Assembly (NCBI GenBank): GCA_036877525.1
Contig: JAZGTH010000059.1
Span: forward strand, 9,114,501 to 9,178,500
Source: Chromobotia macracanthus
Lineage: Eukaryota > Chordata > Actinopteri > Cypriniformes > Botiidae
Direction: 5' to 3'
DNA: 64,000 bases
Within the stretch, counting starts at the first letter, position 1; each line of letters begins with the position of its first letter. Positions 23,726 through 36,004 of the stretch are shown piece by piece. A program made the position numbers and the translations under genes. The notes under the pieces were generated by a model. It saw nothing but the letters and a program-made list of their open reading frames with translations. It was not told where the DNA came from and searched no databases.

Positions 23726-23876
23726 CCCAGCTAACAATTTTAGGTTGTACGAACATTTTCGTAATGTTTCCATTAAGTAACAAACATTAAAAATGTTGAA
23801 TGTTTAAGGAATATCAACACGTCCAGGTTTTTAGACATTGTAGAGAATGTTCTGAGAATGTTGCCTGTTAGCAAGG
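23726..23876 (+). mobile_element. 151-bp deletion derivative of the TIR element
   Basis: The left end CCCAGCTAACAATTTTAGG is intact. The interior jumps from TTTTTAGACATTGTAGAGAA directly to the right arm (GAATGTTCTGAGAATG), and the right end is a mutated TGTTAGCAAGG. The deletion removes about half of the element. Confidence 0.88.
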
Positions 23877-24489
23877 ACCACAATTATTTTTCTGCATTAT
23901 TTCCACATAATTATTTTTCATCACTTCAGTTACCTGAATTCCTGCAGGTCAGCATTTCAGAGATGTTTGCAAACAATATCACCAAACAAACATGCAGAAT
24001 GAAAACAGCAGTTTTATCATCATCATAAGCAAACTAAAAAATCCTGTTCTTCTAGTACATATAATGTAGTCTGAAATAGACAGACTATCTACAAACATTA
24101 GTTTACAAGGAAAGTAAGTACAAATATTAGTATACATGAAGTATACAAATAATAATTATTATACAAATCTAAAATGAGAAACAAATCAAGCTACTGTCAC
24201 TTGTTGGTTAGGACAAAAACTTGACAAAACTTGTCGCTTTATCACATCGCGTTTGGTTAGAACAGTGTCAGCTGTAAAACTGTAAGTTTCTCTCATATGC
24301 AAACAGAGCGTGTCTGTTAGCATGTTTGACATGTCTACTTAAAACCATGAAGAGATTTCCTTTCATCAGCATGTAGTCACAGAACACAGAAAACTGCTGT
24401 TGAGATGACAATTGTTTAATAAATAATTTGCTGAGAGATTACTGATAATGGCTTCTGACTAGAACACAAACATCTGACCAGTTAACTGA
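23877..24489. other. Non-coding stretch, nothing assigned
   Basis: AT-rich, no recognised features. Confidence 0.4.
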
Positions 24490-24799
24490 CCCAACAACAG
24501 TGAACGTTCTCAGAATGCTGATTTACATTTGCTGAAAGTTCTCGCAGTTATCCAAAAAGTTCTTGCAATAACGTTAGTAGAATGTTTTAACATTCTATAT
24601 CATATATATATATAAAATATTATTTTTAAGTTGTAAGTAAAACATTTTTAATATGTTACAAAATGAAAAAAATGTTTGAATAATGTTCTTATAATGTTAT
24701 TCAATAAAAACTGTTAAAACTGGATGTTCCTAGAATGTTTTTATAACTTAATAAAAATGTTATGGAAAATGTTCTTACAACCCAAAATTGTTAGCTGTT
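24490..24799 (-). mobile_element. Full-length TIR element, degraded termini
   Basis: All blocks are present in reverse orientation, from CCAACAACAGTGAACGTTC to ACCCAAAATTGTTAGCTG. A (TA)n expansion sits in the ATCATATAT block at about 24599-24612. Confidence 0.88.
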
Positions 24800-26140
24800 T
24801 AGTTTCTATTTTCATGTGACATTACTGTAACTCATTAGATGTGTGTGTGTTGTGGCACATTTGTAATCTGGTGCATAAACACTCCAGTGAAATGATGTCT
24901 CCACTGAGGTTCGGCAATGAAATGCATCCCAAATGACTGATTCAGATGATTTAAAGTAGTCAGGGAGCAATATCGGCACAACAGGGATGCTGTGGGCCAC
25001 CTCTGCTCAGAAATCTTTCTCTCGGTGCTTGGCGGAAGAAAATGTGACAGTGTAACTCAGGCGTGGTACACGTGACCTGTTGACTGAAGGATCATTATCC
25101 AGCTTAAACAACACAATCAGTCAGACAGCAATTCCAAACACACTCCGTCCCTGTGTGCTCATTTACCCACGCCACCCCAGCTTCATCACAGCCTAAAGAC
25201 AGCCAGCCCTCCTCTTCTGTGGTCTGACATTGAGATTCTGTCCTGCTTCCCATGAACAGAATATGGTCTTGTGGGGCCCCAGGACACCAGCTTTGATAAA
25301 GGCCCCTGTTTTGCTCTAACTGTAAGATGCAATGTGCAAAAAACAAGAAATGAACTGGAAATTAACAAGAAATTAACCATCTATTTTGCTGGTATTAACT
25401 GGTCTCCCAGCTTGACCAGTTGCAAAATTGCTCATCATTAGACCAAAAAGTCCAGCAAATACCAGCTTTTACTAGCTACATTTTTTTTTTAATTTGATCA
25501 ATTTTACATCTATAGGTCCTCGTTTCTGGATTTTATCTCAGCTTGAAGCCTCTGGTAGTCAGAGACCCTATCAGTCCTGTCCAGAATCAATCTTTGCTGG
25601 AGCCAGATGACCCCCTGGGTGAACACAGGCCTCAGCCAGGGCAATGGTGGACCTGCCCTGCTTCAGATAGGAGATGCTATGGGGAACTGAGTGATGGAAA
25701 GCTGATGGAGAAAAAGATTTTGTAGGAGGGAGGTACAGACCTTGAGTTCTCTTCCAAACCACCAAACACACAGACATCTGGAGTTACACAAATTGACTGC
25801 ATTGCCCTGGGAACTTGGCCTACAGCCTAAAGTGCTGTTTCTTAAAGAGCCAGATTACACATCAAGCCAGACTCGGGAAAAGAGGATCACTGGGCCAAAG
25901 GTCTTTCAGCTCCTCATAAAGTCACTCTGGGAGACCTGTGCATTCTGTCCAATCAGTTTGGCTGTGCCGTTTATGGATAAGTAAAGTTCAAACATTCACG
26001 CAACATGAAACATACAGGATATTATAACAGAGAGATGGTCAAGGCATACAAATATGTATTTTGTGTTTTAGGCTGTTGGTTTTACTAATGGTCAGTGTAT
26101 CTTGAGGAATCAAATTTTTCCTATTCTCTTGAGATTCATT
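24800..26140. other. Non-coding stretch with an AGCTGGT-type repeat fragment
   Basis: 25386-25475 (GCTGGTATTAACTGGTCTC, CAGCTTGACCAG, ATACCAGCTTTTACTAGC) resembles the fish 'accagctaagaccagc' repeat. Blocks at 25100-25310 and 25540-25780 have mixed open frames on both strands; no exon is supported. Confidence 0.4.
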
Positions 26141-26172
26141 GAGCTAACAGTTTTAGGTTATAAGAATGTTTA
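26141..26172 (+). mobile_element. TIR element, 32-bp left-end remnant
   Basis: GAGCTAACAGTTTTAGG then TTATAAGAATGTTT matches the left terminus of the family, after which similarity stops abruptly. Confidence 0.7.
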
Positions 26173-27043
26173 ATTCTTTTATTAGACCACAAACAGCAAA
26201 AGAACAAGTAACAAATAAATGTGTTATCTTAAGGTTTGCATGAGGTGGAGAGGTGAAGCTGTCATGTTCTGTAGGTTGGTAATAAATGTCTCTGAGCGCA
26301 CTTGAAAGCTCAAATAAATCATCATCCTTACTGAGAGATTTGTGTGCTTGCACAGAGCTGTCATTAATAACAGCTTCACAATACAAATGCTTGTACACAC
26401 AGCAATGACAAACCACAAATCTCTGAGGATCCCCACGAACCAAAACAGAAGACCCCACCCAAAATTACATCATGTACAAGTACTTGAACTACAAGTAATG
26501 CAGTTCAAGTGAAAGTGTATCACTAATGGAAACAGTGATGTTACTTTGTTACTTCATCCTTACTTTGCCTTTTGGATTAGTCACCAAAACTTCACATGCA
26601 CAGAATGCCTCTAGCATTTGCCTACCATGCAGGCATGGCAAGAAATGTGACAGATGCGAGTGCCCTCAATGCACTGCACCAGTGTACACACCTGTCCACT
26701 GTCCAGCACAGCAGTCTGCACTGCAGGGTCTTTAATCAGAAATGCACACGTGCCAGGCAGAGACTCTTCCAATTCATGGAGCATTTAATGACCTTGTGAC
26801 TTGTCAGGGTTTCTGTTGCTTTTCTTGACTCATTTTTTATGCCTGTTGCAGTTTTGCTTGCCAGAGCAAATGGAAACAGAAAGTAACACGCTGAGTTTCT
26901 CACTCTCCTTCAGTTTGTTGTCATCACTCTTGATATATTTAGAAACTAAGGGTGTGAACCCAAGACCATTTGATGTTAGTGATCAATTTGTTGGTGTGAG
27001 CCCGTGGCTTGTGGTTCAGTGCATGTGAACTCTGAACTAACAA
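26173..27043. other. Non-coding stretch, nothing assigned
   Basis: Overlapping ORFs in several frames (26153-26458 minus, 26526-27028 plus) are mutually inconsistent. No exon is supported. Confidence 0.35.
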
Positions 27044-27216
27044 CCCACCTAACAATTTTAGGTTGTAAGAACGTTTCTCTAACATTTACATTAAGTAACA
27101 AAAATGTTATTCTGAAAGTTCTAGCAATGTTCAAATCATCCAGTTTTTTATGTTGTATTAACCTTATTGTTTGGTTTTTGATAACTTTGAGAGAACGTTA
27201 ACTAATGTTAGCTGGG
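27044..27216 (+). mobile_element. 173-bp deletion derivative of the TIR element
   Basis: The left end CCCACCTAACAATTTTAGG has one mismatch and the right end AATGTTAGCTGGG is intact. The centre is fused from TTATTGTTTGGTT directly to TTTTTGATAACTTTGAGAG. Confidence 0.9.
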
Positions 27217-29730
27217 AAGCCGTCCTAACCTAATAAGTAAACAACTTTTGACTTTGCATGGTACTAGTTGCAATTATTAAGGATTAATGCATTTCTCATA
27301 ACTTCTTGTCTCCAACAAAATTGCACTGCCGCTTGAATGTTTTGCATCTCTTGAAATGCACCTGCAGCAGACAAGATGGTGCAGGTCAGTGCGTGTTAAG
27401 TTTTGGTGGTGCGTTCAAGGAGACAAATACTTTAAAAATGATGTGCACACTGTGATTGCACTCAAAAGCACAATGTGAAATGATAGTGCAAGAGTGAGGG
27501 GGTGAAGCAGTTGACTGCAATTTAAAAAGTAAATGGTAACACCCAATACACAGATACATCACCATAATGGACACTAACATTTAGTCAGCTTTCAAATGTG
27601 GTTTTAAAGGGAATCTCTAAAACGTTTAGGAATCTGGATTTGTGGTGTCACAAAAAGTTCAAGTCAAATTAAGTGTGAAAAGGGCAGGGCAATCCCACAC
27701 CATATCCTCCCTCCCAAACACGTGAGGAACAGTTTAAATGAGCAAATCCAGACTGCCTGAACCCTGCAGCCGACAATGTGCACACGTGATTGGTCAGATA
27801 TACAGTAACATGATCAAGAGTGTCTCTTAACTGACCTTTTCATGCCCCAAAGTCATTTTTCTCATTCTTCTCACACCCCTTCCAAAAACTGTGACAGGGA
27901 TACGGTTAATTATCCAACAACAAAGGTATCTGCCTGAGCTTTGACTGTGTCATTACAACTCTAAACACAACTTAGTCACGAAGCACCATGTAATTACTGG
28001 GTCTAATTATTTCTGACTGTAAAATGATTCTGTGATCTCTGTGTGAGAGCACTAAGGTGTGAGGAGAGCGGAAATACGACACTGGAGATGATTCTCCGGA
28101 ATATAAACGGAAAGATGTCAAGATTTGCGCTCTCGTTTTCCACTCTGGCACACAGATCTCTTCCCTCACGCGGAACAGAGTAATTTTGAGGTACTTTGCA
28201 ATTCAAAAGCAATTTCTCCATTGGAAATTTTCCATAAGCACTGCCACCGCAGATGTTGTATGCTAAGATATGAGCTGTCATGAAATTTTAACAGAGAGGA
28301 CGTGGCATGAAGAACAAAATGGAGAATTGGGGAAGGTCACACTTCATCATTTTCAAAAGTAATTTCACTGAGTACACATACAATAAATCCTGTAATTATG
28401 CAAGGGAAGTCGGTTCACTTGGAAGCCATTTTGGCCACATCCCCATGTTGGTATTTTCTATCTAGGCAGCTGGCGTGCAAGTACAGCTCCTATCTGCTTT
28501 AATGGGGAAAGACTGAAATCTTCAAAACTGTTTGTCAAGATTATGTTTCAATAACACATGTCAAATTAGCAATGCAGTATGGCAACGATGGTCCAATAAA
28601 TTGTGCTTCTGGAACCCAAATCATGCAAAAACGTTTCTCAGGCTAGTCCCCAAAATGTGTATGCATCAAAAAGGTCAAGTTCTGTAATGCAAAAAAAACT
28701 AATGCTAGTCAGTAGCAATACAGTATGTGCGTACTGCTACACAGATGTTCTTTTCTGATGATATCATATGAAGTTTTAAATAAGGCATATTTGTTTTATA
28801 GCCTCAAAATTTTTTCTACAGCAAACACCTTACACCAGCTTAAGATGGTCAACTAGTTGACCAGCATATAGACAACAAGCTAAACACCAGTATGGCTGTT
28901 TGAGAAGCTTTAAACAGATAAGACCAGCTAACTACCTTAGGTTGGTTGAAGCTGTTTTAACGTGCAGCATGTTTTACAGTAAATCTCTTGCAGTCACAGC
29001 AGATTTCGGTAAGGAGGCCCCATTGTTCAAATGAAACTTACATCACCGACTGCGATTACAGCGAAATCAAATGATCAACAGGGCATTGAGCGACACAAGG
29101 GAAATCCCAGAGTGAAGACAGGCAAGACTCAAAGAAAGGGATGAAGACAAACAAAAAGAAAGGAAAACCCCTGAGGTCAGGGGTAAACCCAACAGCTTGG
29201 CAACATCTATTGATTGTGGTGTCCAACCCTGACTGATCCCAGCCAGTTCACGCCCACTGACGAAGACTATTGTCTCATGCTGAGCCTGTAATTAAACCAA
29301 CACTGAGGCTTGATTTTTACATACTTATAAAGATGGGGTCCCCAGTTTGCCTGAAGACATCTGTGACTGATCTTCTTTTGTGTTGACCCCTAGGAAAGGA
29401 AAAAAACACAAAGAGATTTCCTAATATCTCAATAATTTCTCCTAGGCAGACGGATACATAAGGACTAAATAGAGACTTTTGCAATTCTTTGGCTTCTCTC
29501 CACTGAAAAGAACCTTGGAAGTGTCTCCTTCAAAGATCTCAAATGTTTTAGATCTCAAATGTGCTCCGGTTTGCCATCAAAAGTCAGAGATTTTTATTTT
29601 TTCAAATAATATTGACCAAATTATCCTATAGTAGCTTTTGCTCAAATGTGTGAAGTTTAGCAACTTTTCAAAACCTCTAACCTTAATTATTAAACTTCTC
29701 CACATGCAGCAGTTTGTCCATAACATGATG
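27217..29730. other. Non-coding stretch with several weak repeat fragments
   Basis: 28440-28492 (TCTAGGCAGCTGG... ACAGCTCCT) resembles 56287-56373. 28843-28962 (TTAAGATGGTCAACTAG, ATAAGACCAGCTAACTACC) belongs to the AGCTGGT-type repeat. 29400-29500 is a diverged copy of the 15240 unit (AAGAGATTTCCTAATATCTC, ATTTCTCCTAGGCAGAC, TAAATAGAGACTT). No gene is supported. Confidence 0.4.
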
Positions 29731-29832
29731 TAACCACCTAGAAACCACCAAACACACCCTAGCGACCACATAGCAACACTCACAACACCTAAGCAACTGC
29801 ATTGTGACACCCTGGCAACCACCCAAAAACCC
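29731..29832 (+). repeat. Degenerate 'aaccacctagcaacc' tandem repeat
   Basis: Irregular repetition of AACCACCTAGAAACCACC, CTAGCGACCACATAGCAAC, CACCTAAGCAACTG and CCCTGGCAACCACCC matches a tandem-derived repeat widespread in fish (from memory). A tiny inverted relative (GTTGCTAGGGTGCTAAGG) occurs at about 41201. Confidence 0.65.
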
Positions 29833-31943
29833 GTCCAGTGCTGTGCCAACTTTTTATTTAAAAGGAATCAAAAAGTGAAAGAATGTTATTGCCGTGTCAC
29901 TAATTAAGATGAAGTGTCTCTCATTATGAAACTGGAGATGCCGTTAAAAGCTGTTTGTATTTGCACGAACTTGTGAAGCGTATAGATCAGGGTGGCGTTT
30001 TATTTAAAGCAACGCTTCAGGCCCAGAGCTCTAATGATCATTGTAATCTCAGAATCAAAGTGTCATCAGCTGAAGGTCTGTTAACGTCACACTACACATA
30101 CAGTCTGTTCGTTACTCCCTTGACATTTCTGCTCTTTTTTTTGCTTAATATCATGTGATGGAAGAGAAGATGTCATTGATAAAGAGAATACAGCACATTT
30201 AAATTTTAATTATGCATGAAACATATCACGTAATAAACTCTGGCTTTTCAGCGATGTGGTTGCATCATTTTATTTATAATAATTTGTAACTGAAAAATAT
30301 ACTGATACTAAAACTAGTTGGATACACACAGACGCTTTCACACCATAACGCATGGCTTGAACCTGAGTTTGTCTAGTACCAAATAACCTGGACTGAGAGT
30401 TGATAAAAAATTAGTTGAACTGAACTTTAGTTTTGACCAAACTGTCTAAGAATTTCAAAATTTAGAAAAATGTAAGAATAATTAATTAATTAATTAATTA
30501 ATTCATTCATTCTATTTTGTTTTAGCATGACACAAAAAATAATCTATAAAAAATTTTTAAAAATTCACTTTAAAACATGCTGGGTCCAACCCAAAACAAC
30601 CCAGTATTTTTTAGAGTATACTAACTAAAACAGAACCACCAGACACTGCCAAAATCCCAACTCTCCATTTTAAAGTCACTCTCTGCTATCTGGTCACTTA
30701 ATCTACAGGGGATAGAGTTAAAAACAAGGGCGCACACAAGCCCTTTACTAACATTGGGTGACTATAAAAACTCTGAGCCCACAGCAGATTTTAACCAAGC
30801 CCGTACAGGTGATGAAACACGAGAGGCCATTTCTAAATTTAGTCTGAGGTGCTTCTACCCCATGTTTGAGGAGATGAGAACCAACAGGGCGATTTTCAAC
30901 GCACATCTTTGTTTTAGAAGAGCTGCTGTGAGTGAAGTGTGACCCGGGGCGATCGAGCTGATGGGCCTGCATCAGGGGCTCTGTTACTCCTCTGTCTCGC
31001 TGAGAAGATGGAGGATAACTTTCCCCTCAGACATCCAGTCCTCACCACAGAAACAGATCCCAGAATATCTATGAGTTCCTCTGCTCCAGTTTAAAAAGAT
31101 TGATGTACTTATGTGTTCCTGTTTTGTAATTTACCCCGTGAAGCTGAATGCCTGTTGATAAATCAGGGCTTATACAACCAGATTTAATGTTGCTGCCTTG
31201 TCTTACTGTGTGTGTGTGTGTGTGGGGGGGGGGTGTTTACTGGTTTGGCGATACTTTTTAAAAAATGTCCTCAGAAATCATGTAAAAAATAGATGAGGGC
31301 ATATTAGGTGATCCTCCTTAGTAAAACAAAAAAATCAGGTAAAATTAGGTTTTACTTTAAATCTGAAAGAAAAGGTTAATGTAATAGGTTAATCTCACAC
31401 TGAACATCAGTGACATTTTTACATTGTCTGACATTTCTGCAGTGTTTGAAACGCTCCATGTGTCAGATGGGGACACAACTCTAGTGTGCAATTCTGTGGT
31501 ACTTTAGCTTATGCTCATCTCCTGACCATCTCCATCTTTGTGTGGGGAAAACACTCGAGCTGACGCATTACATCCCGTCACTTTTTTTGGGAGCTGACAT
31601 TTTAAGAGTGCTGAAAACTGAGCTTTTTTTGTCATGCGATAACCACCTCCAGTCCTCCACTGCTTCTGCCAACAGCTGCTATTAAGACTGATGAGTTGTT
31701 CATAAATCTGAAGTTTGACCTTTTGTGTATGTGTGATGTCACACATCTGATTAACTTTAATGAGCAGGGGTGGGCGACACAGATCCTCTACATGAGGTGT
31801 AGATACTGTGATGAAATGCTTTAGTTTTTAAGTGAACTATCCCTTTAAGGAGAGACGTGTCTAACTCATGGACACAGATAGGTTAGAGATAAGTTATAGC
31901 TCAGTCTGACATTATTATAATACAAAATTGCCACTGCGTTCAG
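29833..31943. other. Non-coding stretch with simple repeats
   Basis: Contains an (ATTA)n tract at 30476-30512, a small GCTGGGTCCAACCC/AACAACCCAG repeat fragment at about 30580-30605, and (GT)n followed by G10 at 31207-31233. The terminus of the TTAAAGGG family (GTGAACTATCCCTTTAAGG) lies at 31832-31850. Confidence 0.5.
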
Positions 31944-31996
31944 CATTGAGAGAACTTTTAGAGAATGTTAGCCAATGTTCTGAGAACATTCCGTGT
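31944..31996 (+). mobile_element. TIR element, 53-bp right-end fragment
   Basis: ATTGAGAGAACTTTTAGAG, then AATGTTAGCCAATGTTCTGA and GAACATTCCGTGTTGTCTC. The last bases of the right TIR are degraded. Confidence 0.7.
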
Positions 31997-33025
31997 TGTC
32001 TCATTTGTTTTTATTTCTCCTAAGAAATTTCAGATGAAGTATCTAAGACAATGTTCAACTATTCAACAGTCAACTATTAGATCTCTCAGAAAGAGCGACC
32101 TCTGAGAAATAAAACTTGAGAGCCATTTAATTTTATAATTTACGTATAATTAGATGCCATTGTAATGCATTGGCCACTAACATTACATGAGCGCAAGTAC
32201 ATGTGAAAATAAATCAAGGGCCAAAGAGAATTTAATGGCTAACATAGAAGCACACTTCAGATGTGCTGTATAAACCCAAATGTGCCTGAATGGCTTCTAT
32301 ACGAGGATGGATGCCTGAAGTTTGACTTTCATCTGTTTGCTTGGTGATCTCATCTTGAAATGAATAATTGATACTGAAGGTGGAGGAGTGACACCAAAGA
32401 CAGATTATCTCTCTCTTAAAGGCTTCACCCAGTTTGAACTCTCTCTCTCTTTTTCTGTTTTTCTCAAGAGCAGAATGGAGACAGTGAAGAAGGAGTGAGA
32501 TTTTAGAGGCCCATTCCTCCACCATCAGCATTATGTAAACTCTTTTAGCAGACCTTTCTATTTCAATATTTTATAACCTGATGTTCTATAGCCAGAATAA
32601 TGGAAAACTGAACTTCTTCACGTCTTCACAATTCACAGGGGCAGTTTTTGGTAAAGTTGCAAAAATTAAGAATAAAATTCTGTTTTATTAGAAAAAAACA
32701 TTTACCAGTGTGATTTGATTCAAATCCAAATTTACCTCCAGTCTAAATAATATAAAGATGATGAGTTAATGAATCAACAGAACATAATTAGCTTAAAGCA
32801 GAACTTTATGAACTATTTACATTTACAACGGGTATGCCCTCTCTCAGCTACTGCAGGGTGAACTGAACATGTACGCCAAATGCATCAATGTAACGTCTCA
32901 GCCGGAAAGTCTCAGGAGTTTGGGTTGAACCTGTTTGCTTAATATTTTATGATGGAGTTTTAATACCATCAGAATATAATAAGATCATAACCGCATCAGC
33001 ACAAAGTGTCCTGCTTGAAAAGCGA
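31997..33025. other. Non-coding stretch, nothing assigned
   Basis: A short (CT)n tract lies at about 32438-32450. No other feature. Confidence 0.4.
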
Positions 33026-33754
33026 TTGTTGTTGCTGCTAGAATGCAAGTGTCTTTCTCTTTCCATCAATACAACAATCCGTTATGATTATTACATGTTT
33101 TCTCTGTCCTCACCAGCCGCTTATTTAACCACAGTCGCAGCCCATGCAAGCACGCTATTACTGTCACATCTCATGCAGCTCTGCCAGGCAGCAATGTGGC
33201 CTGATTACACTGTGTTCTGGCAGGGCGCTGTGAAGCTGCAGGTGTCAGCGATGGTTCCAGACTCTGGGTTTGATCGGTACGCCCAGGGCCACATAAATAT
33301 GCTGGCACTGCGGCCATGCCTGGAGCGCGGGCATTGTCTGCGGGCGGGGAGTGGACACAATGGCGCAGCAGGCAGAGGGTTGGAGAAGGGCTGTGAAAGC
33401 AGCTGCAGGAATGCCCCTCCAGGGGCAAACGCAGTCTCAATGCCACATCACAGCACTTCAAAAAGACAGGAAAGTTTATGAGACCGAATGGAGAGAAGAA
33501 AAAAATTAATACATATTTTAAAAGAACACAACCCTGCTTTCACCTACTTTCACCTCCCGTCCGGGAAGATGGACCAGCGTGCCAGAGAAAAATCGCATTT
33601 TGTGTGTGCAACAGCCAGACTGCAGCAGAAAGTGCTCTGTATGCTTCCCCAGCAGGCTTGCATAAATGGGCACATCAGTAAGATACAATGATGTCATCCC
33701 TATGCAGTCAGTATGGTTCTCCTGCTGTTGGGAATGTAGCTGACCCTTTGTGCC
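33026..33754. other. GC-rich unique block, possible conserved element or exon
   Basis: The 33110-33470 block is GC- and CpG-rich, repeat-free and open on both strands (plus 33026-33481, 151 codons; minus 33171-33461, 96 codons). Neither frame shows a domain, and a GC-rich block loses stop codons anyway, so length is weak evidence. A second, less GC-rich unique block follows at 33520-33700. Regulatory or untranslated exon function is possible. Confidence 0.25.
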
Positions 33755-33989
33755 CCCAGCTAACAATTTTAGGTTGTACGAATGTTTCCATAATGTTTCC
33801 ATTAGTAACAAAGATGTTACAAATGTTCTGGGAACATTAGGTTTTTGTTAAGAACTATAAGAACGTTATTCAAACATTATTTTAAATCATGTAACATTTT
33901 TAAAACATGTAAAACTTAAGAATAATGTTTTTGACATATATGATACATAACATTAAACCATTTTCCTAAAATTATTGCAAGAAAGTAAA
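33755..33989 (+). mobile_element. TIR element, 3'-truncated
   Basis: Perfect left TIR CCCAGCTAACAATTTTAGG, forward blocks through ATGATACATAACATTAAA and AATTATTGCAAGAAAG, then similarity ends without the right arm. Confidence 0.85.
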
Positions 33990-35640
33990 GTCAACACAAG
34001 TAGATGCAACTGAAAAGATATTAACCTTTACAACTGAGGCATTCTGTGGTCTAAATTCTCCAGTGCTTTTGACTTCTCACATAGCCGTGCCAGTTACATT
34101 TCTAGTCTCACTTTTCATCTCAAATTAATATTTCATGTTTTTTTAGCTGTGTAATATTCAGGATAATATACCATTAGCTTGTAATTATGAAAAAAAACCC
34201 ACTGTCGGTCTTCCAATAAAGGCCCAATCCTGAATACTGAGGTGCTAGTTAAGAAATGTCATAGATCTTGGAAAGGCCAGTCATGTGCTATTGAATTTTA
34301 CTCCCTGTATTATTATGTTGGTTATTAGCATATTCTGAAGTGAAAGTAGATTCACATAGATTAATTTATACAGTTAAAAATATATATACGCTTATAAACT
34401 ATACAGGCCCAAAATATGATCCAGCACTGCTGCCACAGTATTTTTACCAATAAAATTTTGGCAAATGCAGCAGCCAGTTTTTTTTACTGTAAATTTAACA
34501 GGATTTTTCTTTACAGTGTACAGCAGTCACACGCCTAGTCTTGCTTGTATTCATTCATTAGCCCTGATGAGCTTAAGCAGGAATGGCAGAGGTCTCATTT
34601 CCTAGAGCACAACCCAGAATTATTAAAGATCCGTTTTTTCAGATAACTTCAATTTTTCACTCTGCTACTATCAGATCTTATCTACTCATATTTACTTATA
34701 TTCTTGAAGTGGATTCATGCTTGTTAGAGATGCGATCCGTGACCGGGCAGACCGGGCCTTAGAACGACCCGTGCTAATTCACAATAAACCTGGAATTCTC
34801 TGGGAAACCCTAATTTAAACAAGCGCCCTGCAGTAAATTGTTCTACATCTTATCGCTTTCTGTAATGGCATTACTTTACAATCTCTGAAAATCGCCAGTG
34901 CCATTTAATACGAACCAAAACAGATAAGCTTCATATTTAAGCATGCTCCTACAGTGCTGAAAGAATTTTGGAACATTGGTCATGGCTACACCTCAGCAGC
35001 GTGTCTACTAATTTACCCTGAAACTGACAGGCCTCTATCAGTCTGAAGACTTACTGCCAGTAGAACCTCCCCTCCACCCGTAATCACACACCTGACATGT
35101 TTGTTTTACACCCAACGTCAGGTTTCTGTGTGTGCTGTTCAAACATCTGAGAGCATCGTCTGCCAACACAAACAATGTGGACCCATCTGTCAGCATCTGT
35201 CATCTCACACTGCAAGCTGTGTTTCCTTCAGAGTGTCTGATGAATAAAGAGGCATGGTGTTAAATAATGATAGCAACATTTCAGAGTGATGACTGAGAAA
35301 CGTTCATCGTTTTAACGAATGCTTTTATTAACTTTGACAAATGAATGCTTATAAAATGGATAATTCTCATCCTAAACTGCGACTGGTTAGGAGCTTTTCA
35401 AAGGTGGATATACACACCTGTGACCTCACATTCTAAATTAAAGCATTTATGAGGTATGTGGCATCTTATGACAACCACCCATGTCGCAAAGTTACTCAAC
35501 TGTTGACAAACAGTTAAGAGTACAGATCTATAAAATTCATATGGATAGCCTGGAAGTATTTTCTGAGGAAAGTCTGGCATTTAAGCAAATCGATTTACAT
35601 TAGGAATTGAGACCTCTTCTGAACATGGTAGGAGAACACA
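33990..35640. other. Non-coding stretch with a diverged fish repeat
   Basis: 34432-34525 (AGTATTTTTACCAATAAAAT, TACTGTAAATTTAACAGG, TTTACAGTGTA) looks like a known type of short fish repeat from memory. Otherwise nothing is assigned. Confidence 0.35.
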
Positions 35641-35673
35641 GGGAGACTTCCCATCACTGGGAGACTTCCCATC
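35641..35673 (+). repeat. 15-bp direct duplication
   Basis: GGGAGACTTCCCATC occurs twice, separated by ACT. The second copy runs directly into the left end of a minus-oriented TIR element at 35668. Confidence 0.9.
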
Positions 35674-35928
35674 TAGAACGTTCTCAGAACATTGGATGTA
35701 TCATTGTCTAAAAGTTCTCTCAAAGGTATTCTTGCAGTAATGTTAGTAGAACATTTTCTGTAACGTTATATCATATATCAGAAAGGTAGTTGAACATAGT
35801 GGTTACAGAACTAAAAAAGTGTGTAAATAACATTCTTATACAACATCTAAAAACTGAATGTCTGAACGGTCCTAGAATTTTCAAAATAATATTTGTAATA
35901 TTTTTGTTACATTTAACATTTTGTTGGC
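35668..35928 (-). mobile_element. TIR element copy with degraded ends
   Basis: CCCATCTAGAACGTTCTCAG replaces the normal CCCAGCTAACAGGGAACG. It continues through TTCTTGCAGTAATGTTAGTA and TTATATCATATATC, and ends TTGTTGGC after a deletion of the last arm. Confidence 0.8.
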
Positions 35929-35964
35929 TTTTCTATGAATGTTTGTGATTTTTTAAGGCCAGAC

Positions 35965-36004
35965 GTGTCATCTGCAGATCTCTGATGTCATCTGCAGATC
36001 TCTG
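35965..36004 (+). repeat. 20-bp tandem duplication
   Basis: GTCATCTGCAGATCTCTGAT is followed by GTCATCTGCAGATCTCTGGT, head to tail with one mismatch. Confidence 0.9.
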
